In this document: in pieces, positions 17,231 through 24,857 of the stretch
How the letters are laid out: every line of letters starts with the position of its first letter
Numbering within the stretch: the first letter of the stretch is position 1
Source: Oscillospiraceae bacterium
GTDB lineage: Bacteria > Bacillota > Clostridia > Oscillospirales > Oscillospiraceae
Length of the DNA: 64,000 nt
Direction: 5' to 3'
Assembly (NCBI GenBank): GCA_015068245.1
Contig: SVKU01000007.1
Coordinates: 24,098 to 88,097, forward strand
The notes under the pieces: model-generated
What the model was told of the DNA's origin: nothing
Database searches by the model: none
Seen by the model: the letters and a program-made list of their open reading frames with translations, nothing else
Program-made: the position numbers and the translations under genes

Positions 17231-17285
17231 GAATGTCAAAGAACCCCTGTTTTGTTCCGTTGAAAACAGGGGTTCTTTGACATTC
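17231..17285. terminator. Very long terminator stem after the NlpC/P60 gene
   Basis: GAATGTCAAAGAACCCCTG... (17231-17253) pairs with its complement at 17262-17285: a stem of more than 20 bp with a small loop. It lacks a clean T-run on the plus strand, but a second hairpin follows directly. Confidence 0.75.
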
Positions 17286-17290
17286 TGAAC

Positions 17291-17321
17291 AAAAAGCCGC
17301 TGCAACGCAGCGGCTTTTTGT
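17291..17321 (+). terminator. Second terminator, AAAAAGCCGCTGC / GCAGCGGCTTTTT
   Basis: Perfect GC-rich stem (17291-17302 with 17308-17320), flanked by A and T runs; it works in either direction. Confidence 0.88.
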
Positions 17322-17571
17322 TATTTCAGGGATCTGGGGCAGTGTAAGTCGGTTTGGTTATGAAATAAAACGCTTCTTTGGTTGTTTTCTCTTCAAGAAT
17401 GAAAAGAGATGTAATTTAGTAACAGGACGGGAAATATATAGAATGTGAGATTTCATATATCTCACTATTGAGGAAGTAAGCTGTTTCTGTAAATGATTAC
17501 CAATTAATAAGTATAAAGTAATACATAATTAACGAAAAAAAGAAAATCAAAATGTTTTACAACGAAAAATA
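17322..17571. other. AT-rich gene-free stretch with a 7-bp inverted repeat
   Basis: I see no gene here. GTGAGAT (17445-17451) and ATCTCAC (17459-17465) form a short palindrome that could be an operator for the cassette that follows. Base composition is clearly more AT-rich than the housekeeping DNA upstream. Confidence 0.5.
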
Positions 17572-17599
17572 TTGACAAATGCTGTGTGCGATATATACT
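17572..17599 (+). promoter_or_regulatory. Promoter of the AT-rich two-gene cassette
   Basis: TTGACA (17572-17577), 16-base spacer, TATACT (17594-17599), 65 bases upstream of the chosen start codon. Confidence 0.75.
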
Positions 17600-17663
17600 G
17601 AACTTAGTGGCAATTATCTTAAAAAAGAAGAATAATCAACTGTTATGGCAGAAAGGAGACATT

Positions 17664-18569
17664 ATGAAAAGAAGAATTATCTCGTTGATGTTCGCTATTA
17701 CTTTAATTCTTGCTATTGTAATTACCCCTGTGAGTGCGTTGGTTTCGTCTTCAAACAGTACACATAATTGTACGATTGCTGATTATTTGGAAGCCAGTGG
17801 AATTAGCAAGGGTATTTACGAAAATGCGGAGATCTATCTTTGTACACTCGACGTGACTCGCTCAAATGATGCAGCCGGTATTACTACATATGACAGTAAT
17901 CTTCCCTTGTCATCAGATGAATACGCTATAAGACTTCTTGTGAAGAACACCGACGGCACATATACTGAATCGTTTGTTTTTAATGTTTATGAAAACTCCG
18001 GTGTGCTTGAATCTGTAATTGAACCCATTGCAAACAGCCGATCCGGTTTTGAGAATAATTATGGAACGGCACTTGCGCTTACTGATAAGATAAGTGTCTG
18101 TGGAACAACAACTCAAGCCAGAGCCTATAACCCAACTTGGTACGGACACTCTTTCTACATTGACGCAACGTACAGTATGATAGATATGACACAGTATGAT
18201 TCTTCTCGTAGAGCGTACCATCCGGTTTCATCAACTTTTAAAATTACGGAGAATAATCCTGCTTATGATTTATTTGACTTCAATTTTATAACGCTGCTTC
18301 ATGGGGATGCGATTGTTAATACCTCTGACCCATATGATAGAGAAGTTGACTTGTATGATTTTAATAGACAGTATGAAACGGCATCGCCCATATCTGGCTA
18401 CACATATAGTTTCAATGATTATACATATTATGTCGGAGCGGGCTATTCGGGATACCATATTCACATATGTGCGATTGGATTGTATACTGTAAAAACAGAG
18501 TTTACATACGGCAGTTATGACTATACTGTTAGATACGACATCTATCCATATAATCAGTCTTGCGAATAG
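17664..18569 (+). CDS. Secreted protein of unknown function
   Basis: 301 residues from ATG 17664 (MKRRIISLMFAITLILAIV), with AAAGGAG at ideal distance; upstream in-frame codons lie in the promoter. Signal peptide about 1-25, cleaved near VSALVSS. The mature protein is rich in Tyr, Ser, Thr and Asn, with beta-strand-like aromatic repeats towards the C-terminus (SGYTYSFNDYTYYVGAGYSGYHIHICAIG, TYGSYDYTVRYDIYPYN), suggesting an extracellular beta-sandwich. No domain is recognised. Codon use is much more AT-rich than in its neighbours, pointing to acquisition. It is followed at 15 bases by a lipoprotein gene. Confidence 0.75.
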   Translation: MKRRIISLMFAITLILAIVITPVSALVSSSNSTHNCTIADYLEASGISKGIYENAEIYLCTLDVTRSNDAAGITTYDSNLPLSSDEYAIRLLVKNTDGTYTESFVFNVYENSGVLESVIEPIANSRSGFENNYGTALALTDKISVCGTTTQARAYNPTWYGHSFYIDATYSMIDMTQYDSSRRAYHPVSSTFKITENNPAYDLFDFNFITLLHGDAIVNTSDPYDREVDLYDFNRQYETASPISGYTYSFNDYTYYVGAGYSGYHIHICAIGLYTVKTEFTYGSYDYTVRYDIYPYNQSCE

Positions 18570-18584
18570 GTGAGATGATAATTT

Positions 18585-19172
18585 ATGAAGGTTGTTGTGA
18601 AATGCAAATTATTAATAAGCATTGTTCTGTCGGGTTTGATGCTTTTGATGTCATCTTGCGGAGGGAACAGAGAAGTTCCAAAGATTACCAATGCGGAAAT
18701 AACGGCAGCGGATTTTGTGCAAAAGGATGGAAAGATAGCGTTTCCGTATGCTCCACCTGAACTTGCTAAAGAGAACTTTAGCCTGTACATGGGTATTTCC
18801 TACGAGGATTATTCGACTGGATTGATAGGAATCAATGATTTGAAGGACAATCCATTGGAATTTTCATTTTACGATATGCGGGCAGTTTGCCTTGTGGCTT
18901 TTAATTTCAGCGAAACAGTGGAAACTGTCCTTATACAGATCATAGACGATGGACGCACCGGTCAGCAGTGGTCTGAATCTTCTGAAGCACTGTTGAACGA
19001 CCTTTCTAAATATATGCAGCCTCAAAACAGTACGACCGATTTTATTTCAAAAGATGGAAAAACAGAGGTTTATGTTAGTCATTGCCTTATAGAATCGGTA
19101 GATTCTCAGGGATATGTAGCCCAAATTGGCGACGAAACAAGGATTGAGTTTGTTAAGATAATCTACAATTAA
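18585..19172 (+). CDS. Lipoprotein of unknown function
   Basis: 195 residues. Signal peptide with lipobox LMSSC (Cys25), then an acidic mature part of about 170 residues including ITAADFVQKDGKIAFPY and a C-terminal YVAQIGDETRIEFVKIIYN. No family is recognised. An AGGTGA site precedes the ATG; the gene begins just after the secreted-protein gene, so they form one AT-rich transcription unit. The partner secreted protein and this anchor may act together at the cell surface (inference from adjacency only). Confidence 0.72.
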   Translation: MKVVVKCKLLISIVLSGLMLLMSSCGGNREVPKITNAEITAADFVQKDGKIAFPYAPPELAKENFSLYMGISYEDYSTGLIGINDLKDNPLEFSFYDMRAVCLVAFNFSETVETVLIQIIDDGRTGQQWSESSEALLNDLSKYMQPQNSTTDFISKDGKTEVYVSHCLIESVDSQGYVAQIGDETRIEFVKIIYN

Positions 19173-19214
19173 GGCGGTTTAGTCCGCATCCTCGGCATTC
19201 CCAGTAAGCGTAAA
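19173..19214 (+). pseudogene. Remnant of an NlpC/P60 gene C-terminus
   Basis: Immediately after the lipoprotein stop, one frame reads GGLVRILGIPSKRKK. This matches the last residues of the intact NlpC/P60 protein (GAVRILGVPGYEPK); over VRILG[VI]P the DNA agrees at 18 of 21 positions. A terminator follows at once, as expected at the end of a gene. It looks like the surviving tail of a second NlpC/P60 copy displaced by the AT-rich cassette. The match is short, so chance cannot be excluded. Confidence 0.5.
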
Positions 19215-19245
19215 AAATCCCGGACAAAAGTCCGGGATTTTTTTA
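19212..19245. terminator. Terminator AAAAATCCCGGAC / GTCCGGGATTTTT
   Basis: Perfect stem with A and T runs on both sides, between the convergent lipoprotein gene and the SnoaL-like operon. Confidence 0.92.
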
Positions 19246-19248
19246 TGC

Positions 19249-20106
19249 TTACAGGGTTTTTACATCGTTGTTCAGACGGATATCTGCCTGAGTTTTGTAA
19301 GGCATGGGAAGTCTGGGCTCCTGCTGAGGCATCTGAGTGGGAGACCACTGATTGTACAGGGGGCCGGGGATCTCGGTGGGAGCGCTGATGTCCACCTGAT
19401 TGCCCATCTGGGGAGGAGGACCCTTCTGTTCGCCGCCGGGACCACCTTCGCCGCCTTCGGGAGGAGGACCACCGGGGCCTTCGGGACCGCCTGCGGGAGG
19501 AGCTCCGCCGGGAGCACCTCCGGGACCACCGGGGCCACCGCCACCGGCTGCCTTTTCGGCAAAGCCGCTGCCGTCGATCTGGCCGCCGATATCGGGGCAG
19601 ACACGCAGGTTAAGATACAGCCACTGACCGTCTTCAAAAACGAAGTCTGCGCCATAGCGTTCGTACAGCACCATGCAGCGCTGCTGACCGTTGGCACTGG
19701 CAAAACCGGCGATGTAGCCGGGAGTGTAGAACAGAGCCTGTGCGCTCTGAGCATCCTCGGCAACCTCGATGATGGGAGAGGTTACGAAGTGGTTGGAATA
19801 CTCGTTAAGGGTACGCCAGTCGGGGCAGTTTTCAACCTCGGGATATATTTCTTTTGTCTGACGGAAGTTGTTCAGAACCTTCAATTCCTGGCCCAGAACA
19901 TAGTTCTGCCAATATGTCCAGCGGTTGCCCATCTGACCGCTGGCGTGAGCCCAGGTGATGTCGTTGCGCTTGGACCAGTAGTCGGTATATTCCTCTCTGT
20001 GGATACCGGCGGCATGCCAGTCAACGTGGAGGGAGTGAGCCTTTTCGCACTCAACAGTGGCTACGGCTCTGTCGATTCTCTGAGAAAGAGGAAGATGTTC
20101 ATACAT
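19249..20106 (-). CDS. SnoaL/NTF2-like protein with long Gly/Pro-rich tract
   Basis: 285 residues. The first 160 or so residues resemble a SnoaL-like/NTF2 cone fold: helical start (SQRIDRAVATVECEKAHSLHVDWHA), then EVAEDAQSAQALFYTPGYIAGF and a closing strand FVFEDGQWLYLNLRV. Residues about 185-235 are a GGP/PGG/PPEGG low-complexity tract, then a Pro-rich tail. It is third of three tandem paralogues; the start codon lies three bases after the upstream stop, and its GGAGG site is made of the codons for the upstream protein's last Gly-Gly-Lys. SnoaL-type folds bind small cyclic molecules as isomerases, cyclases or hydroxylases; the ligand is unknown here. Cytoplasmic. Confidence 0.75.
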   Translation of the reverse strand: MYEHLPLSQRIDRAVATVECEKAHSLHVDWHAAGIHREEYTDYWSKRNDITWAHASGQMGNRWTYWQNYVLGQELKVLNNFRQTKEIYPEVENCPDWRTLNEYSNHFVTSPIIEVAEDAQSAQALFYTPGYIAGFASANGQQRCMVLYERYGADFVFEDGQWLYLNLRVCPDIGGQIDGSGFAEKAAGGGGPGGPGGAPGGAPPAGGPEGPGGPPPEGGEGGPGGEQKGPPPQMGNQVDISAPTEIPGPLYNQWSPTQMPQQEPRLPMPYKTQADIRLNNDVKTL

Positions 20107-20108
20107 AA

Positions 20109-20918
20109 TTACTTACCTCCGTATACCATGTCCCAGCTGAATCCTTCTTCGCCGTCGGGACCGTAGCTTCTGGTTTCGCTGAAGGTCCAGTAGGGCTTGG
20201 GCAGGGGTTTCTGGTGACAGTAGTTGAATTTCATAGTGTATGCGTCGCAGGAGAAATAGTAAGGATCAGGCTCCTTGTTGCCGCCTCCGGGAGGAGGACC
20301 GCCGGGGAAACCCTGACCGGGAGGGGGAGGATTCTTTTCGCGTTCCAGTTCGGTGGGACCGCCAAAGCCTTCTCCGGGAGGAGTTGAGAAGTCGGTGCCT
20401 ACGAACAGGTGCCAGATCTTCCACTCGCCGTCTTCCTTGATAAAATCAATGAAATATTTCTCATACATATAGCCGTGTCTGTCGCTGCCGGAGGTGTGAC
20501 CGGGAGTGTACCAGACGCCCTGAGCGGTCTGACCGTCGCCTGCCAGCTCGATGTAGGGAGTGGTGATGGCGTGGACAAAGCTCTGACCAAGACCAAGGTT
20601 GTCTTCGCAGTCTTCGATGGTGGGGTCGTTGGCGATGGCTTCTGCCAGAGCCTTCTTCTGGTTGTTCAGATTGTTTATGCCGTATGCCTGCATGATCTTG
20701 TCATAACCCAGCATATAGCCGCGGCTCTGACCAAAGGAAGCGGTCTTTTTGTTTTCGGGTTTCTGTACCCAGATATCTTCCAGTTCTTCTATCTGACGTG
20801 CGTAGCAGTGGTAGTAGATATGCAGAGCCATTACGTTTTTGATTTCAATGATATCCCATACTCTCTGGATGCGTTCGGCATCGGAGTATATTTTCTTATC
20901 AAACATGGTATGTGCCAT
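20109..20918 (-). CDS. SnoaL/NTF2-like protein with Gly/Pro-rich linker
   Basis: 269 residues; AAAGGAG precedes ATG (MAHTMFDKKIYSDAERIQRVWDIIEIKNVMALH). The shared core includes ELAGDGQTAQGVWYTPGHTSG and FIKEDGEWKIWHLFVG, matching the paralogues on either side. Residues about 190-225 are Pro/Gly-rich (NPPPPGQGFPGGPPPGGG), followed by YFSCDAYTMKFNY and KPYWTFSETRSYGPDGEEG. Middle gene of the trio. The core has no obvious catalytic triad; NTF2-like enzymes vary in active residues. Confidence 0.78.
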   Translation of the reverse strand: MAHTMFDKKIYSDAERIQRVWDIIEIKNVMALHIYYHCYARQIEELEDIWVQKPENKKTASFGQSRGYMLGYDKIMQAYGINNLNNQKKALAEAIANDPTIEDCEDNLGLGQSFVHAITTPYIELAGDGQTAQGVWYTPGHTSGSDRHGYMYEKYFIDFIKEDGEWKIWHLFVGTDFSTPPGEGFGGPTELEREKNPPPPGQGFPGGPPPGGGNKEPDPYYFSCDAYTMKFNYCHQKPLPKPYWTFSETRSYGPDGEEGFSWDMVYGGK

Positions 20919-20938
20919 TACTGTTCACTCCTTTCCTG

Positions 20939-21667
20939 TTATATTCCGTAGCTGAAGGTGTTGGCAAAGGTGTCGTAAGGTCTGGGAGCAAGGGGGTTGG
21001 GCTTGCCGGGACGCTTTGCGTTCAGCAGCTCGTTGACCTTCATGGGTACGTTGGGCTTGGGGAAATCGAATTCGCCGATTTCGGCGTAAGCGGGATCCAC
21101 AGGCTTGGGCTCATAGCCGCCGTACCACTTTTTGCCTGCAACGTGCTTGATCTCGGGAGTGTCCAGCAGATGCCAGATCTTCCAGGCACCGTCTTCCTTA
21201 ACGAAGTCTACGGCGATCCAGCCCCACTGGTGGATAGTGGTGGGACCGGCTTCGGTATAGTCGGTAATGTGAGCCAGTGCATACCACATACCTTTGGCGG
21301 TCTGACCGTCTTCGGCTATGTATACCAGAGGAGTGGTCAGGTTATCGGGAGTCAGTGAACCGACGCCGTAAAGCTCTTCATCGGTTTTGTCTGCCAGTTC
21401 GGGATGATTCTTTTTGGCAACTCTTGCCTTCAGCAGACCGAGTTCTTTGGTGGCCTTGAACCAGCCTTCAATGGCTTCGTAGCCCTTGTAGTAGCCGTCG
21501 TTAAAACCGAGGCAGGGATCGGGAGCCTTTTTGCACCATAATTCTTCCCATACCTTGTCTTCCAGTTTCCACAGATTGTAGAAACTGCGGCGGCCCATAA
21601 GGTTGACGATTTCCTGATAGTCTTCCCAACGGCCGACCAGTTCTTCGGTGGTGAACTGTTTGCTCAT
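20939..21667 (-). CDS. SnoaL/NTF2-like protein (first gene of trio)
   Basis: 242 residues; AAAGGAATG upstream of ATG. The core has VNLMGRRSFYNLWK, YIAEDGQTAKGMWYALAHITDY, then IHQWGWIAVDFVKEDGAWKIWHLLD, a typical NTF2-like strand pattern. Unlike the two downstream paralogues it has no long Gly/Pro tract, only a Pro-rich tail (PKPNVPMKV, KRPGKPNPLAPRPYDT). The repeated EDGQTAxGxWY box marks the family. Its upstream region has a plausible promoter and a 16-bp palindrome. Confidence 0.8.
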   Translation of the reverse strand: MSKQFTTEELVGRWEDYQEIVNLMGRRSFYNLWKLEDKVWEELWCKKAPDPCLGFNDGYYKGYEAIEGWFKATKELGLLKARVAKKNHPELADKTDEELYGVGSLTPDNLTTPLVYIAEDGQTAKGMWYALAHITDYTEAGPTTIHQWGWIAVDFVKEDGAWKIWHLLDTPEIKHVAGKKWYGGYEPKPVDPAYAEIGEFDFPKPNVPMKVNELLNAKRPGKPNPLAPRPYDTFANTFSYGI

Positions 21668-21686
21668 ATCTTTTCATTCCTTTCTG

Positions 21687-21702
21687 AGTTTGTGTACAAA
21701 CT
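21687..21702. promoter_or_regulatory. Palindromic operator candidate AGTTTGT-GT-ACAAACT
   Basis: Seven-base perfect arms, two-base centre, located between the predicted -10 and the first SnoaL-like start codon, near the expected transcription start. That position suits a repressor such as a TetR- or GntR-type ligand sensor. No regulator gene lies next to it. Confidence 0.5.
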
Positions 21703-21714
21703 TTCCATATTTAC

Positions 21715-21744
21715 ATTTTATTAGCAGAGCGGCATTTATGGCAA
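21715..21744 (-). promoter_or_regulatory. Promoter candidate for the SnoaL-like operon
   Basis: On the minus strand TTGCCA (21739-21744), 18-base spacer, TAAAAT (21715-21720). Confidence 0.5.
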
Positions 21745-21791
21745 GTAACAATTACGTCAGTGGGATATCATTATCGGTACTGTATAAAAAA

Positions 21792-21892
21792 TGTCATTCC
21801 GAACGAATGTGAGGAATCCCCATCATAATAAGGGGATTTCTCGCCGCAGTATCGGTCAGCTTTCTGACCGATACTGCCTGCTCGAAATGACA
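21792..21892. repeat. TGTCATT...AATGACA palindromic repeat
   Basis: Outer arms TGTCATT (21792-21798) and AATGACA (21886-21892). Inside are two further hairpins, AATCCCC/GGGGATT and CAGTATCGGTCAG/CTGACCGATACTG. Same family as 2224-2344; it may also terminate transcription between flanking units. Confidence 0.7.
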
Positions 21893-21898
21893 GTTCTT

Positions 21899-22546
21899 TT
21901 ATTTCTTTCTCAGCAGCAGTACCCAATGGGCGTTTTTTAACTTTCCGTTTTCATATTCCAGCTGATCCACGGGTTCTGCCGCAAATTCAAAATCTTCAAA
22001 CAGGGAAACCATTTCCTCGTAGTTCAGATAACAGTGGGATGTGCTGTTGGCTTCGGTATTCTGAGCCGGAACGGTGCAGCCATCGTCCAAAACAGTGTTT
22101 GCGTTCAGGTAGTTTGGCGATGATTTTGAACACATGGTAATGAACAGTTCACCGCCCGGTTTCATCACCCTGGAAATCTCTTTGGCTGCCTGCTTCACAT
22201 CTTCCAAACCGGCATGGTAGATCACGTTGTAGCACATTACTGCGTCAAAAGAAGAATCCGGCAGAGGGATAGACTTCATATCTCCGGATACGGTTCTCAG
22301 TGCGGCACCGTCACGGGCAGCCCATTTTGCGGTGTGTTCAAGGCCGGTGGCAGACTGATCAAAGGCAGTTACCACAAAACCTTCTTTAGAGAAGAATACA
22401 CTGTGTCGTCCAAGTCCGCAGCCATGGTCGAGAACGGTCAGATAGTCCAGATGCATCCATCGCTGAGCCAGATAATAGGCTTGAGGATCGGGAATCAGCC
22501 ACTTGCTGTCGGTGTTGTGTTTCCAACTCCAATCGGTTCTGCTCAT
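21899..22546 (-). CDS. Class I SAM-dependent methyltransferase
   Basis: 215 residues; AAGGAGG start. Rossmann-like methyltransferase 11 type: motif I VLDHGCGLGRHSVFFSKEG (about 38), acidic end of strand 2 in VTAFDQS, GDMKSIPLPDSSFDAVMCYNVIYH and the post-I PGGELFITM segment. Substrate unknown; the small-molecule or biotin/ubiquinone-like subgroup is plausible. It is divergent from spoVAD, with no operon partners on its strand. Confidence 0.9.
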   Translation of the reverse strand: MSRTDWSWKHNTDSKWLIPDPQAYYLAQRWMHLDYLTVLDHGCGLGRHSVFFSKEGFVVTAFDQSATGLEHTAKWAARDGAALRTVSGDMKSIPLPDSSFDAVMCYNVIYHAGLEDVKQAAKEISRVMKPGGELFITMCSKSSPNYLNANTVLDDGCTVPAQNTEANSTSHCYLNYEEMVSLFEDFEFAAEPVDQLEYENGKLKNAHWVLLLRKK

Positions 22547-22655
22547 TGTGAAGCCTCCTTTTTGTTTCGTTGAATCAATTGTATCACATTTTCATGATTT
22601 TTGAACTGTATAGTCGATAAATATTTGGAAAAGCTATTGAAAAGAGGTGGATAAA

Positions 22656-23681
22656 ATGGAATTACAGCACAAAGGACGGCAGAGTGTGGAGTTCTTTCAG
22701 CCTCCGTCAATATTGTCATATGCCGCAGTGGTGGGGAAAAAAGAGGGCGAAGGTCCTCTGCGAAGCTGCTTTGATCAAATAAGCGAGGACAGCCGTTTTG
22801 GACAGGATACATGGGAAAAGGCAGAAAGTGAGCTGCAGAAACGTGCCCTCAGATGTGCCATGGACAAGGGCGGTGTTGAAACTGAGGATATAGATTGCAT
22901 ATTTTCCGGAGACCTTTTGAATCAGTGCGTCGGCTCCAGCTTTGCGCTGCGGGGGTTGGGAGTACCATCTATCGGGCTTTATGGTGCATGCTCCACCATG
23001 GCTGAATCGCTGCTGCTGGCATCAATGATGCTTGCGGGAGGTTTTGGATTTGCTGCCGCTGCCATGACCAGCTCCCATTTTGCAACGGCAGAGCGGCAGT
23101 TCAGAACGCCTATGGAATACGGCGGTCAGCGCACACCTACCGCTCAGTGGACAGTTACAGGTTCCGGTGCGGTTATTCTAACCGCCGAAGGTACAGGTCC
23201 ATATGTTACGGCTGCCACCATCGGCAAGGTAGTGGACATGGGAATCAAGGACGTAAACAACATGGGGGCTGCTATGGCACCGGCAGCATATGATACCCTG
23301 AAAGCACATTTTGACGATTTGGGAAGACCGCCTGAGTATTATGACCTGATCGTAACCGGAGATCTCGGCTCCGTCGGACGGAAGATCGTGGTTGATTTTT
23401 TTCAAAAAGACGGAGTGGACATTTCAAGGGTGTACAACGATTGCGGTTTGATGATATTCGACTTGAAAGGCCAGGACGTTCATGCGGGAGGTTCAGGCTG
23501 CGGTTGTTCGGCGGCGGTGCTTGCAGGAAAGCTTCTTGACGATGTTCGCACCGGGAAGATAAACAGACTGCTGTTTGCGGGAACAGGTTCGCTGCAGTCA
23601 CCGCTGTCGTTCCAGCAGGGTGAAAGCATACCTGCAATCTGCCATGCTGTGTCAATTTGCCGTGAAAGGGGCGGAAACTGA
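22656..23681 (+). CDS. spoVAD: Stage V sporulation protein AD
   Basis: 341 residues from ATG 22656 (MELQHKGRQSVEFFQPP); an in-frame GTG at 22647 lies inside the AGAGGTGG ribosome site. Thiolase-like fold with GLYGACSTMAESL, NDCGLMIFD and AGGSGCGCSAAVLAGKLL. In Bacillus SpoVAD binds dipicolinic acid for uptake into the forespore through the SpoVA channel. It overlaps the start of spoVAE by one base. No spoVAC precedes it. Confidence 0.96.
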   Translation: MELQHKGRQSVEFFQPPSILSYAAVVGKKEGEGPLRSCFDQISEDSRFGQDTWEKAESELQKRALRCAMDKGGVETEDIDCIFSGDLLNQCVGSSFALRGLGVPSIGLYGACSTMAESLLLASMMLAGGFGFAAAAMTSSHFATAERQFRTPMEYGGQRTPTAQWTVTGSGAVILTAEGTGPYVTAATIGKVVDMGIKDVNNMGAAMAPAAYDTLKAHFDDLGRPPEYYDLIVTGDLGSVGRKIVVDFFQKDGVDISRVYNDCGLMIFDLKGQDVHAGGSGCGCSAAVLAGKLLDDVRTGKINRLLFAGTGSLQSPLSFQQGESIPAICHAVSICRERGGN

Positions 23682-24037
23682 TGGATTATCTTAAAGCGTT
23701 TCTTGTAGGCGGTGCCATATGTGCTGTTGCACAGGTGCTTATTGACAAAACAAAACTCACCCCTGCCCGGATACTGGTAAGCTACGTGGTAGCCGGTGTG
23801 GTATTGGGTGCGCTGGGAATATACGACTATATTGTGGATTTTGCAGGCGCAGGTGCCACGGTGCCCATAATAGGGTTTGGTTACCTGCTGTCCACCGGGG
23901 TCAGGGAAGCTGTTGCATCTCAGGGTTTTCTGGGCGTTTTTATCGGCGGAGTTAAAGCGGCCGCCGGAGGAATAACTGCAGCAGTAGTGTTCGGATATCT
24001 CATGGCGCTGCTGTTCAAATCAGGAGATAAAGCGTAA
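23681..24037 (+). CDS. spoVAE: Stage V sporulation protein AE (SpoVAEB)
   Basis: 118 residues, typical length. Three to four hydrophobic helices (YLKAFLVGGAICAVAQVLID, ILVSYVVAGVVLGALGIY, GFLGVFIGGVKAAAGGITAAVVFGYLMALLF). Inner forespore-membrane channel subunit for Ca-dipicolinate. It starts at the TGATG overlap with spoVAD, so the two are translationally coupled. Confidence 0.95.
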   Translation: MDYLKAFLVGGAICAVAQVLIDKTKLTPARILVSYVVAGVVLGALGIYDYIVDFAGAGATVPIIGFGYLLSTGVREAVASQGFLGVFIGGVKAAAGGITAAVVFGYLMALLFKSGDKA

Positions 24038-24047
24038 AAGAAAAAGA

Positions 24048-24086
24048 CTGTCATCCCTCGTCAATATTGCGATGGAGGGATGACAG
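24048..24086. terminator. Terminator between spoVAE and the EFR1 gene
   Basis: CTGTCATCCCTC (24048-24059) pairs with GAGGGATGACAG (24075-24086). It shares the TGTCATCC end with the dispersed repeats and may derive from one. Confidence 0.75.
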
Positions 24087-24093
24087 CTTGGTT

Positions 24094-24846
24094 TTATTTA
24101 TTATACTCAACGCATTTATACCGTGGTTTGCCTATGCTGGCTTTGCCATATTCAATGGCTTCGGCCGGACAATTGCAGATACAAGCCATGCAGTGAGTGC
24201 AGCCGTCACCCCATACAGGCTTGCCATTTTCCATGGTTATGCTGTTGGTGACACAGTGTTCAGCACATTTTCCGCAGCTGATGCAGCTGTCTTTTACATA
24301 GAACTTTTCTGCTTTGACCCAATATTTGGTGAAACCCTTGTTTATGGGGCCGCTTTTGAATTTGTCGATCAGACCGTGCTTCCAGTCGGGGAATGGTTCG
24401 CCTTCAGAGATTCGCTTTATGCCTGCTTCAAGGCAGGGTATTGCCGCTTCAACAATTTTTGCGGATTCTTCGGCGTTGGGCACGGGGAACATTGCCACAT
24501 AGTTTTCGGGCATGACTACCTGTAAGACGCCTTTATAATTCAGACCCTTTTCATCACACAGCTGCTTAAGATGCTCGCCGGCGTTTCCGATATCTCCGCC
24601 GCAGGTCAGAATAAACCATGCATCGCTGCTTCCGCTGAAACTGCCGGATTTGATGAAATCTCTGAATAGATGGGGCATTTGCCAGCTGTAGGTGGGTGCT
24701 GCAAATACCCAACGGTCGGAGATGAGGTCGGCAGCAATGCCGTTTTTTATGTATCCGCTGCTGTCAAGCAGGGTATCTCCCAGCTTATCTGCAATCATTT
24801 CGGCGCAGTATTTGCTGTTGCCGGTACCGGAAAAATAAACTACCAT
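24094..24846 (-). CDS. EFR1-type flavodoxin-ferredoxin fusion
   Basis: 250 residues from ATG 24846 (MVVYFSGTGNSKYCAE), with AAGGAG at good distance; the longer frame starts inside the upstream gene. A flavodoxin-like domain with the FMN-phosphate loop SGTGNS is followed by two [4Fe-4S] clusters (CISCGKCAEHC at about 188 and CTHCMACICNCP at about 220). EFR1 family of electron carriers common in anaerobes; partner unknown. It begins 12 bases after the deformylase stop, so it is in the same minus-strand unit. Confidence 0.92.
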   Translation of the reverse strand: MVVYFSGTGNSKYCAEMIADKLGDTLLDSSGYIKNGIAADLISDRWVFAAPTYSWQMPHLFRDFIKSGSFSGSSDAWFILTCGGDIGNAGEHLKQLCDEKGLNYKGVLQVVMPENYVAMFPVPNAEESAKIVEAAIPCLEAGIKRISEGEPFPDWKHGLIDKFKSGPINKGFTKYWVKAEKFYVKDSCISCGKCAEHCVTNSITMENGKPVWGDGCTHCMACICNCPAEAIEYGKASIGKPRYKCVEYNK

Positions 24847-24857
24847 TTCTTTTCTCC

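Noticed and set aside
18560..18760. Short frame overlapping the start of the lipoprotein gene at 18585
   Set aside because: Out of frame with the lipoprotein signal sequence and lacks its own ribosome site; the lipoprotein reading has a clear lipobox.
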